From Epiperipatus broadwayi (lineage: Eukaryota > Onychophora > Udeonychophora > Euonychophora > Peripatidae): a stretch of DNA of 64,000 bases. Under the pieces are notes generated by a model, which ran no database searches, had not been told where the DNA came from, and worked only from the letters and a program-made list of their open reading frames with translations. The stretch is from NCBI GenBank assembly GCA_028023455.1, contig JAQFVV010006215.1, positions 2,056,580 to 2,120,579 of the forward strand. The letters run 5' to 3'. Positions 13,861 to 23,746 of this stretch are shown in pieces (the first letter of the stretch is position 1; every line of letters begins with the position of its first letter). The position numbers and the translations under genes are program-made.

Positions 13861-15503
13861 CACTTAATATATATATGATCGATATCTTGGTAACAAAACT
13901 TTAAGTATTTATACTTTTTAAACTCTGGCCACCTGTTAATTTTTTATGAGCTTGAATGTAGCGGAAAAGTCCATTTATTTATTTTAGCAAAACATTTAAT
14001 AGTTACAACCAGTAGAACAACTCATTTATTTATTTTAGAAAAACAATTTTAATTATAACAAGTAATTTAGATTTTGTTTTCCTGCCTATTTTGTTATATT
14101 AACATTTTATATTTACAAATCAAGTCCACACTATTTTAGGACCAATGCATGACCTACTTTAAAATCTGTTTACAAGATCAAATGTTATTTTGACAAAGTT
14201 ACTTTCGTAATTAGTAGAAGACTAATTTTATAACCACATATGTAGAATAACAGGAAATATACGTATGCGATTTCAGTAATAAAGCAATAAAGTTGTCTAA
14301 ATAATTTAACTAAAATATTTCTTAAACTAGAAATATTTATAAAATATATTTCCTAAACTAGAAATATTTATAAATTGAATACATATCTGTAATCTATACA
14401 TATACTATTAAACTATAGACATACCACTCGCATATATATATATATACGTGATTCTGCATATATAATAATTTAATGTTATTTAAATGGGTACTCTGAGAGG
14501 GTTTAAACCTGGCATATGGATAGATGTGTGGGTAAAATAAGTGAAACGGGCAGATGGATGAAACTGACCGTTTCATATTTTTTTAGTGGCATATACTGGA
14601 GAGGTCAAATGATTTTTTTTTCTCTCTTTTGCTGGCACAGAGTAGATATATATATCCCCAAACTTAAAAAAAAAACAAATAAAAAAAAATGCCTTTACTT
14701 AATCTGAATTACTAATGATCAATGATCAAATCTTGGTTTTGTCCAAATGACTAAATTTTAAAATTTTTACTCCTGTCATAACATATCTCAATGTATCCCA
14801 TACCTTGCTTAGCTACTACACTCACGCTCCACCCCACAAAAAAAATTATATAAGAAATATAGATAGAGTAAAAAAAAATTTCTTCCTAAACTAATAAGAT
14901 AATGCAATTTTATAAAGAAAACTATATCAACTTTCATCACTGTAGGTCTAATACATAATGTAGCCTTATATCAAAGGCCTCAAATTCATTTCTGTAATAA
15001 TTTTTAAAAGCACTAGATAAGAACTAATTTATACCTAGAATGTCTTATAGATTTATGAGTTATTTCCATGTCATTCAAAGTTAATGCACGATTTCTTCTT
15101 TCACAGTTTGCTGAACCGAATTTATTATGGTTTTATATGTAAATGGCAAATTTTTCAATTTTGTGTTTTACTTTCCAGGACAGCAAGTCTTGTTTATTTA
15201 TGTTTGCATCTATTCACAAAACTTTTTTTTTTTTTTGTTTGGGTATAAACTCATATTATAATAATTTTAATAGTTATCCACAAAATTCAATTATCTTAAT
15301 CAATTATGTTTTTATAATTCTTAAAATATTCTTTCTGACAGTAAAAGCATATCTTTTTTTGTTCTTGTTCATGGTCTGAATAATAGACATGAATTAAAAA
15401 TTTCCAGTCTTTCTCATATTATTTAAATAATTTTTTAGGATTAAGGTTATAATGAATGATACTGAAGAAATATAAGTTATGTCAGATTAATTCTTAATCA
15501 TTC

Positions 15504-15539
15504 ATTCTATTGTAATGTAAAAAAACATCACAATAGAAT
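15504..15539. repeat. 14 bp stem hairpin with one mismatch
   Basis: ATTCTATTGTAATG at 15504-15517 is complementary to CATCACAATAGAAT at 15526-15539 except for one base. The same ATTCTATTGTAAT block recurs as a direct copy near 15622, which suggests a MITE terminus or small foldback. Confidence 0.5.
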
Positions 15540-16805
15540 TCCTATAATAATTCTTTTTTTAATTATCACATATTTTAAAACAAATCTATAGATCTTGGGC
15601 TATCAAATAATTAAAAGTACATTCTATTGTAATTTTTGAAACATTAAAGCAATTATTTTTTCCCGGTCAGAAATTCTAAAGCTACATAGTGATATAATCT
15701 TTAAAATCATACAATTGGTAAATTGATTTTTTGTTTTTTTCGTTAATCCAACTTTTGACAATATAAATTATTTTTATTTTATACTAATTGGATAACTACC
15801 ATTTACTATTTAGATATATGTAAGTTACAAAAGATATTTTTCAGTGTCTAGTGATGGTATTAAAAAAGTATATAAGCTGATATCAGATTATGTGCATGCT
15901 TTCTTGTTATATTTTTTTAAAATTACAACAGTATAGTTTTATATAAAAATATATTTATGGAAAACTTTTGTACCATGACAGAGAATGAATACTATCTTAA
16001 ACGTTTGATTTACTATTTAAGTACTACATATTTCTTTTTTAATAATAGATATACTGTGATAATTTTATTTTTTTAAATTAATATTTAAAAAGTTGAACAT
16101 ATTCAATAACATAAATAATTGCTACACAATTGATTATAATGCCACTTCATTTTATTCAACTTTAATTTCTAAATTTACATGTATTGTTTGTGTAATTAAT
16201 TGATTATAATTTTTTTATAATTAAGATATATCTATAAATACTTTTAGAATTTATATAATTTAAAAATTGACTAGTTTACTTATCCATATTTTATATATGA
16301 ATTTTTTGTTCCTAAAATTAATCTTAGAAAAAAAATATTTAATTGACATTTATATCACATTTTATTGCCAAAATATTTTATAAACAAACCATTTTAAATT
16401 CTGAGTAGGATTTATTTGGCTTGCTATTTAACAAACTTTTCAAAGATGAATTCAACTGTTCAACACAAATTTTTAATAAATTTATTTGATCTGAAAAGCA
16501 TAAATGCTCATTTCCAGATAGATGAATAGAAATGAAGCCTTAATAATTTAATTAAAAATTCAAGGATTATCAATTTAATGATTGTAAATAACTGAGACCA
16601 AAGAATATTGGAATGAATAGATTTAAGATAATTAATATTTTGATTCATTCCATTTTATCCCAAACACTTGAGAGCCAGTGATTGTAAAGGCCAGTACAAA
16701 AATGTACTTTCTGAATTGGTTAAAATGTAAAAAGAAGTTTTAAAAACAAATGAGATCAAGTAAATAAGAACTAGTAATTTGAGTCTACCATTTACTAGTT
16801 AAAAA

Positions 16806-16986
16806 TCAGTTGACCATTTGAGCAACTGACTGTAATAAATAACCTATGATTTTTGTAAGAATATAGACATAGCTAAATGAGTGAGTACTACTAATCAAAA
16901 TCAATTGACCAATTGAGAAACTGATTGTAATGAATAAAAACCTATGATTTCTGTAAGAAAATAGACATAGTTAAATGAGTGGATGA
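16806..16986. repeat. Two-copy direct repeat, period 95 bp
   Basis: TCAGTTGACCATTTGAGCAA at 16806 recurs as TCAATTGACCAATTGAGAAA at 16901. Both continue to an ATAGACATAG.TAAATGAGTG block about 65-70 bases later. The copies are moderately diverged. Confidence 0.75.
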
Positions 16987-17709
16987 AAAATGTAGAATGT
17001 GTAGTTAATTGCATGTTTAACTGAATTGTAAACAAAATGAAAAAATATATATTTAATCTGGGTTTCTAATAGAGGCTTGTATGACTGATTAAATTTTTGT
17101 CTATTTGGATTTCTTTCATGATGAAATTGTCTTATTGTCTTTATGATTAGGTTGTAGATGTGATTTACTTTGGGAAATTTTCATTGGCATCTGATATCTG
17201 TAATTTATATTTATGATTGAATGTAATAAACCTAATTCAGTTTTAACATGAGTGTTTTTTAAACGATTGTGATTTTTTAAAAAAAAAAAAAACAATCCTT
17301 TTTTACAGGAGTTAGTTTGAAATAATATGATGAATCAAAAAACTTATGAAAAACAATTTATGTTAGTATCTTCTCATTTGATAAAAAAAAAGTGTTTTCA
17401 TTATCTATTTTCCATTATTTTTCAAAAAAAAAAAATATCTTTCTCTGCAAATGCTTGTCTATATTTTAATGGTTTAATGGTTTTGTTTTATACCTTGTTG
17501 GTATTGATGTTTTTTTTGCATTTTGACATTAGGTTTTTAAAATAAAAAGTATCTTACTGGTGTTGATGTTAAAAAAAATTTAATAAAATTTAAAACAAGA
17601 CTATTTAATTTTGTCAAAATTTAATAGATGGTAAGTTATACATTGCATGCCTATTTTTGAATCTGTTTTGCTAATTGAATCTGAAATATTTTTCGGTAGC
17701 CCTTGTACA

Positions 17710-19770
17710 ATGTCAAATAATCCACCGACAAAAAAGATGAAAGTGATTTCTTTGGATACCAAAATTCAAGTTTTAGATCGTCTTTCAACTGGAAAAGAAG
17801 CAACATTTTTAGGAAAGCATTTTTGTTTACATGAAGCTACTATCAGAACTATTAGAGGTAATGAAGCTGCTGTTAGGAAGTCTGTATATTCTAGAATAAA
17901 ATTTAAGTGCTAAGTCATAATCTTATATAAGAAATGTTAAGATAAAAAAGGAAAACGCTTTGCTAATATAAATAGAAGAAATGTCACAAAAAAGGAATAC
18001 CTGTAGATGGAAATGCCATCAAGCAAACAGCAATAAGAATTTATAAACAAATTAAAGAACTGAAGCCATGACTTCATTAGAGTTGAACAAGGTGTATAAA
18101 TTTTCTGCAAGTACAGATTGGATGACAGGGTTCTTCGAAAGACATTCACTTCACATTTAAAAAAAAAAAAGTGAAACTGCATCTACTAACAAAGAATTTC
18201 CCAAAAAAAATTAGTAAAAATTATCAGATTGAGGATACACTCCTGATAAAGTTTGGAATATTGATGAAAGTGTTCTCTTTTGGAAAAGAATGCCAAGTAG
18301 ATCACAATTAGCAAAATCACAGAAAACTGCTGATGCTATTAATGTAGCCAAAGATTATATCACCTTGATATTTTCCCTCTAGTGCTTCATGAGACCTTAT
18401 ATTGAAGCCTCTACTTGTTAATTGAACCCAAAAAACAGGTTAAATAAAAAGTGTAGATTTGAATAAATTGCCAGTTCACTGGATGGCAAATAAAAAAGTT
18501 CTATTGATTCTAGACAATGCCCCTGGCCATTCAAATTTAGAAAATCAAATGTGCAATTTTGTTTTCTTTTACCTAGTACCACATCCTTGAGTCAGCTACT
18601 AGACCAAGGAATTATTGCAACATTTAAAACTTATTATGTGAAACAAGTATTTCTGTATGTTTTGGACAAACTGAATGATAAAACATTAACTGTCATTAAT
18701 GTGCGGAGGAAATTTTCAATTATGGATTGTGTGAATCCAGTTGGATTAGTATTAGCTGAATTAAGACCATCAACTGTGAATGGATATTGGAAAATTATTT
18801 GACCAGAATGTGTCAAAAGCAAACATCATGTCATCTTTAATGTCACCTAATTTCCCACCATCATAACAATGGCCCACTTAATTGGCAGAAAATGATTTGA
18901 TATGCCATCTGCGGATAACCACTAAACATCACATGATCACTATTTCTTATGCTAGCACATTATTATTATTAAAACAGGCAAAACTCTCCATACAGTAGTG
19001 CCACTCAGTCCCAATTAGAGTAATCAATGGATGTCAGAAGGCTTGTGCATAAAATCCTATCTAGTGCCTACTCATCCAATATCCCCAGACTAGTTTCTGG
19101 TTTGTGGCCTTCGTCAGTGAGGAGCTTTGGATCTGAGAGCACTGCACCTAGATCTTAGTTTTGTAGTTGAGATAAAATGTGGCTGCTGGAGGGCTGCATT
19201 AAATCGTCTAAGATCTAGGTGCAGTGCTCTCAGATCTAAAGCTCCTCACTGAAGAAGGCCAGAAACTAGTCTGGGGATATTGGATGAATAGGCACTAGAT
19301 AGGGATTTTATGAACAAGCCTTCTGGCATCCATTGATTACTCTGGTTGGCACTGAGTGGCATTACTATATGGAGAGTTTTGCCTGTTTTCATCTACGGAT
19401 ATTGACAAATTGTTGGTTGACAAAACCCTAAGTGAGGATGAAATCATAGAGGTTGTTCTTAAAACTCTCAATCCCAAACAAGTGATAATGAAGATGAGGT
19501 TCCAGTTTTAAATGCTAATTTAATTAGAGAAAGTCTTGATCTAGCAAAAAGTCAGGTAATTATTTTTGTCAAATATGATCCTAATAAGGATTGTTAATGT
19601 TGTATAGAGAATTATATAAAGGTCTAGCTGCAATGCCATTAATAACTGAATTTGTTGATAAAAGCATTGTAGCATCAGCACCACAGGACTTTACTGGTAA
19701 CGTTGTCCAGGAGTTCACAGAAAGATATTGCAACTTCTAGTGATAATAGTGATATTGCAATCATGCACAA
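17710..19770 (+). pseudogene. Tigger (pogo superfamily) transposase pseudogene
   Basis: It starts at ATG 17710 and opens MSNNPPTKKMKVISLDTK, then KEATFLGKHFCLHEATIRTI, matching the DNA-binding start of TIGD/Tigger proteins. After frameshifts and stops, VWNIDESVLFWKRMPSRS appears at 18251 (first catalytic Asp at 18263-18265). VLLILDNAPGHSNLEN appears at 18498 (second Asp at 18513-18515), and TTSLSQLLDQGIIATFKTYY near 18580 (third Asp at 18602-18604). The second and third Asp are in different frames, which shows a frameshift between them. After the palindromic insert, DIDKLLVDKTLSEDEIIEV resumes near 19400. The order and spacing are those of a complete Tigger transposase of about 500-600 residues. 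Internal stops make it a pseudogene, unrelated to the host gene. Confidence 0.88.
18971..19389. repeat. 419 bp near-perfect inverted repeat nested in Tigger
   Basis: The left arm starts AAAACAGGCAAAACTCTCCA at 18971 and the right arm ends with its complement at 19389. The arms are about 185 bp and mostly identical over their length. They share TAGTGCCTAC, CCCCAGACTAGTTTCTGG and GCACTGCACCTAGATCTTAG blocks and flank an unpaired centre of about 45 bp. The left arm has one 7-base insertion relative to the right (inside the GGCC...CAGAAAC part). It is probably a foldback element or two inverted copies of a short repeat. No clear target duplication is visible. Confidence 0.85.
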
Positions 19771-19904
19771 ACATATGCATTTATTGTCAGAAAATGACAG
19801 CGAATAAAATCTTATGTCTAACTCAGATTACATATTCTGCCCAATTTTTTGGTTTATTAATTCTTTACATTCCTATAACCATTTTTATTTATATGTATAA
19901 CAAT

Positions 19905-20075
19905 CCGGAGCAGGTAGACTTACGTAAGCTGCACTACAGGGTGCCATCTAGGCATTTGAACCTAGAAAAATTTATAAAGTAGGCAGATACGTAAGTAAAA
20001 AAAAAATTTTTTTTTTTTTTCTTGATTCCGGTCGTTAGCCCAAGTCACTAGCTCAGTGAGTAGCAGAGATAATAA
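19905..20075. repeat. Short dispersed repeat, copy A
   Basis: It contains a 10 bp palindrome CTTACGTAAG, AGGGTGCCATCTAGGC, GGCAGATACGTAAG and AAGTCACTAGCTCAGTGAG. The same blocks in the same order (AGGGTGCGCCACTAGGC, GACAGATACATACGG, CAGTCACTAGCTCATGGAG) occur at 57180-57325. TAGCTCAGTGAGTAGCAG resembles a tRNA A box, so a SINE is possible, but no B box follows at the right distance. Confidence 0.5.
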
Positions 20076-20422
20076 AATATAAATTTTATATCTTAAATAT
20101 AAGAGAATAAAAGCCACTGCCAGAAATTAACACATAAAAAATATTTATTTACGCACATATAAAATCATTCTAAATTCGAGGAATAGGTTTAACATTTTTT
20201 AGATTTTTAGATTACTCTTTAATTGTACATTTACATAAATTTCAATGAGTTTAATATTTTATTTAGATGGTCAAGTATGAATAGACTACATAGATTTGCA
20301 TCTGAAAATAAAACATTCTATCCCTATTTAACCTTAGGCTAAAATTCGCAGTCAAACTGGCATCAATCCATCTGATACATTTATGTATTCAATGTAGCAT
20401 GAAAATACAACAGCACAAATAT

Positions 20423-20459
20423 ACTATACTGTCAGGAATGGACATCTGAACAGTATAGT
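20423..20459. other. Hairpin A of the structured repeat (copy 1)
   Basis: ACTATACTG/CAGTATAGT forms a perfect 9 bp outer stem. A single bulged A separates it from a 4 bp TCAG/CTGA inner stem closing the 10-base loop GAATGGACAT. The equivalent hairpin in copy 2 has a different but equally perfect stem. Confidence 0.7.
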
Positions 20460-20484
20460 TAGAGAAAACATTGACTCTTGTCCA

Positions 20485-20507
20485 ATACAGGAATATGACG
20501 TCTGTAT
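20485..20507. other. Hairpin B of the structured repeat (copy 1)
   Basis: ATACAG/CTGTAT is a perfect 6 bp stem closing the loop GAATATGACGT, close in sequence to the loop of hairpin A 50 bases upstream. It may be an internal duplication of the same motif. Confidence 0.6.
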
Positions 20508-21649
20508 AGCAAGAAGAACAATAAAATAAAAACTCCATAGGAAGGGACCGCGATCCTTGTGGCCGACTTACCATCCCATCCATAGGCAAAGGGTTGGTGT
20601 GGTGTATACAGCGATTCTGCACGTAGCTAAACTCATACTACATCTACTAATTACACAAATATATCCAATCCATTGACCCAATTCAACAACGACACAAATA
20701 ACCTAAGATTACCCTCCCCTAATATAACTTTACAAATCTATATAGCCATTCACGCCCGACTTAAATTTAACATTTAAATACGTTCACACAAATGAATTTT
20801 ATAAAATTTGTTTTAAAATGTTGAGTATAGATCAGCTGCACAGATTCCACGGTCAAAAACATTCCAAATTAAACACAACCGATCAAAATACAAAGTCATC
20901 GATAAACGTCACTTGCATAGGGAATATACAAATCTCATTAGCATTCATCGTAAGATGCTTGCAGTGATATCGTTGACATATATTCTAATCGAATGTGAAA
21001 ACCACAACATTATCAACCGCTAACGAATCTGTGCAACGTCTATACCCAACCTTAAATTTCCTCATTTAAAATTTAAACAATAAATATTAATACAAATAAA
21101 TAATAAATGGAAATGATTTTTTTATCAAACGCAAACATATATAAAATTACACATTATCAATTGAGTTGACACATAAGTCAGAGAAAAGTTCTTTTTATAA
21201 AATTTAAATTAACTTATCAATCTTTAAAGTTCTTAATTAATATTATGATTTTAACAATTGTTCAGTTCTATTGCTTACGGTAGAAGAGTCCCTGTTCCTG
21301 TAGGCAATTCCCACGGAGACTTTCCTGGAAGACCAGTCTGATATTTTGGAGGTAGCATTAGCTGGTTCTGTTCTGGTATCACAGTCTTTGCATTTTTAAA
21401 ATAAGTGAATGAGGACGACAAGTGCGTCTTGTCGCTCGACTCACCAAAATCAAGTTGGAAAAAACTGACTGGAACTCAATATTTTTTCTTTTTATAGTCC
21501 TCCTATGGATTCCATGAACAAAAACGTCACTGTTCTGTTTTTTCGTTATGGTCCGGGCCTTTATTTGCTTCCATTGGTCAAGCTAAAATCTCTTTCTTCT
21601 CTTATCTAACTTTTCATCTGACTTTTTAATTAAACAGCTTTTAGATAAT

Positions 21650-23276
21650 TAATAAACAATCATTTCCATTTATAGATTACAGGAATTAATTAATACCTGT
21701 TTTTATTTTAACTTACGTTATTTTTTTATTAAAATATTTTTATATTTCAATCTTGTATTTAAATACGTTCAAATACTTTTTTTTTTTTTGTTTATGAAAA
21801 AAATATTTTTAAAGTTTAGCATCTGTGCGAATATATACGTTTAACAAACATTTTAATTTTAGCGTTTAGTTTTTTTTCTTTTTAATACACTTATTTTTAT
21901 ATGCGAACTTAAAAGTTTTTATTTCGATTTAATGTAACGACATATTTATATATCGTTACATATGCAATGTTTAATAAATAAAAATTGATAGCATGGTAAA
22001 AAGATAAGCTCCTATCAATATTTTTTATATGGTTTATTTCATTAATTTCTAAGGTCCGGAATCAATTTTCTAATTTTCCATATATACAGTAATGAACTAT
22101 ATTTATGTAACAATGAGGAATAATTCCTCATCTTGAAGAGAGTTTTTTACAGATAAATGTTATTTCTTAGGTTTGATAATTACTTCTTGTTATCTCAAGT
22201 AGTCTGTAAAACCCAATAATTTGGTGAAATGTCAACTTTAGAAATGTATCTATTGGAGATAGAATAAGAATCATTTATAATTATGAATTAAAATATATAA
22301 CTACTGATATTATTTTAAAATAACTGTTAAGCACTTCTGTCTCTTTTTTTTGTTGTTGTTGAGATGTATGAGGTAATATTCAAAAAAGAACCTAAATCAC
22401 TATTTCATGTGATCATTGGGATGATTTGGTTATGTTCTTCATTTATCTTTTCATTGTATTTAAATATATAGTAATCATAATATGTTTTTCATATTAATAT
22501 AAAACTGAAAATATTAAGTACTTTATTATGATCGCTTTTACTAGACTAATAATTTATATCTATTTAGATGTTTGTTTATAGATAATATAGATATTTTATC
22601 TTTATTTATTAAATCAGTTTTTACATTATTAATATTGTGATCTTGCAATTCTATAAATTAACTTAAAAAAAGAAAAATTATTCAGTATTCATTTCTAATT
22701 AATAGCAGTAAATAGAATTTTTAAAATATTTTTAATTCATATTGTTTGATTTGTTTTTTTAAAATTAAAATCAATATATTATTTATAAACATTATTTCTG
22801 TATATACACCTATATTCAGCTTAGCACTTGACCATTATGTGATAATTCACAATAGCGATCATCTTCAATTTGTACTCACTGTTTTGATTTACAATTGAAT
22901 TATTCACAATAACGATCTTTAAAAAAAATTTCAAAAAAATTTTTTGACCGGCCATTTTGTAATACTGATGACATCATATGATAGTTATTAAGGCTATATC
23001 ATCCAAAAGCAAAGTAGCAACTTTTATGCTGAAATTGTATATTACAGAGTTTAGTCATAATACACAATATGGTATACAATATTAATGCTGTATACAATAT
23101 TTTGATTATAAACTTAAAATACGATAAATTAATATACAGTACAATATTTAATTTTCATCATGTATTCTTACAAGTCAGTCAGTACTTCATAAATGACATA
23201 TTTAAAGTTATTGATTACAAAACCAAAAAAAAAGTATTTCATTCAGTATAATAAATAATCAGTCATATTTTAAATG
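21650..23276. other. AT-rich sequence, no gene seen
   Basis: AT-rich with a T run near 21777-21789. A small direct repeat (AATTATTCACAATAACGATC-like at about 22845 and 22900) is followed by TTTTTTTGACCGGCCATTTTG. No supportable gene. Confidence 0.45.
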
Positions 23277-23284
23277 ACATACAC

Positions 23285-23738
23285 CAGGAGTCCCCAACCC
23301 TATGCCCGCGGGCACCATGGTGCCGTGTGCCCGCCGCTATCCGAACACGATAAAAAATTATTTATCTGATACAAATAAATTTAATTTTTGAATTTTTTTT
23401 ATGAATTATTGTATTATATTGTAATCAAATTGTAGGGCATACTATACTTTTACAGCGTAAAAATATAAACGTCAATTATATGTTAAAATTTATTTTTGAA
23501 ATAAATATTTTTTTGTACATTATGTGTATTATTAACAATATCCAACTATAAATTTACATGTGATGTGATGTGATGAACTGTGGCTTCTCCGTAAACGAAG
23601 TCAAGAATATCTCAGCAATTTATGTCCAGATAAAAAATAAATGGTGCCCGCCACCTAGCTGAAAAAATAAATGGTGCCTGCCACCTGGCCGGTATTATGG
23701 AATGTGCTCTTTAAGTGCAAAAAGGTTGGGGACCCCTG
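23285..23738. mobile_element. hAT-type MITE, 454 bp, with perfect 8 bp target duplication
   Basis: It starts CAGGAGTCCCCAACC and ends GGTTGGGGACCCCTG, terminal inverted repeats of the common hAT form CAGGGGTCCCCAACC. It is flanked on both sides by ACATACAC (23277-23284 and 23739-23746), a perfect 8 bp duplication of the length hAT elements make. The interior has no transposase. It holds GC-rich subterminal parts (CCCGCGGGCACCATGG) and a two-copy 30 bp repeat (AAATAAATGGTGCC.GCCACC). It is a non-autonomous element mobilised by a hAT transposase in trans. The intact target duplication suggests a fairly recent insertion. Confidence 0.93.
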
Positions 23739-23746
23739 ACATACAC

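Larger units (their letters stand above)
13861..17640. other. AT-rich sequence with small repeats
   Basis: No gene is recognised. It holds a duplicated segment around 14330-14370 (CCTAAACTAGAAATATTTAT-like), a TA microsatellite near 14433-14447, the hairpin at 15504-15539 and the direct repeat at 16806-16986. Several small open frames (14394-14707, 15143-15379, 17327-17545) are AT-driven. Confidence 0.45.
17640..19770 (+). mobile_element. Decayed Tigger/pogo DNA transposon
   Basis: A plus-strand Tigger-type transposase is recognisable in several frames. It has an intact N-terminal CENP-B/psq-like helix-turn-helix segment, a DDE/D core with all three acidic residues still readable, and a C-terminal acidic tail. 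No convincing terminal inverted repeats or TA target duplication were found at either end. A near-palindromic 419 bp block (18971-19389) is inserted between the catalytic core and the tail. The pogo/Tigger family moves by cut-and-paste into TA sites; this copy cannot encode a functional enzyme. Confidence 0.85.
20322..21600 (-). repeat. Unclassified structured repeat, copy 1
   Basis: It shares colinear blocks with 62032-63180: a TTAACCTTAGGCTAAAATT block, a hairpin with loop GAAT..ACRT, a CTTACC block, and AATCTAT..AGCCATT.AC.CC. Read on the minus strand, the right-hand part has a CCAAT box (GACCAATGG near 21580), a CRE-like GTGACGTTTT, a TATA-like CTATAAAAAGAAA near 21495 and a GGTGAGT that could be a splice donor. 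This suggests an LTR-like or promoter-bearing element. The minus-strand frame at 20389-20622 has no recognisable domain. The AATCTRT block is duplicated inside this copy (20735 and 21025). Confidence 0.45.

Noticed and set aside
19190-19290. Hammerhead ribozyme in the arms of the Tigger-nested palindrome
   Set aside because: CTGAAGA and GAAAC are present, but the sequence between them does not form the needed stem II and no stem I/III pairing was found by eye.
19905-20075. tRNA gene or tRNA-derived SINE
   Set aside because: The A-box-like string is on the plus strand, while the only B-box-like string (GGTTCAAATGC) is on the minus strand, so no Pol III promoter of normal layout exists.
21290-21470. 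Minus-strand open stretch of about 60 codons containing PPKYQTGLPGKSPWELPTGT
   Set aside because: It is tempting as an exon, but it lacks an ATG, another frame of the same sequence is equally open, and I know no protein with this sequence. Kept only as part of the structured repeat.
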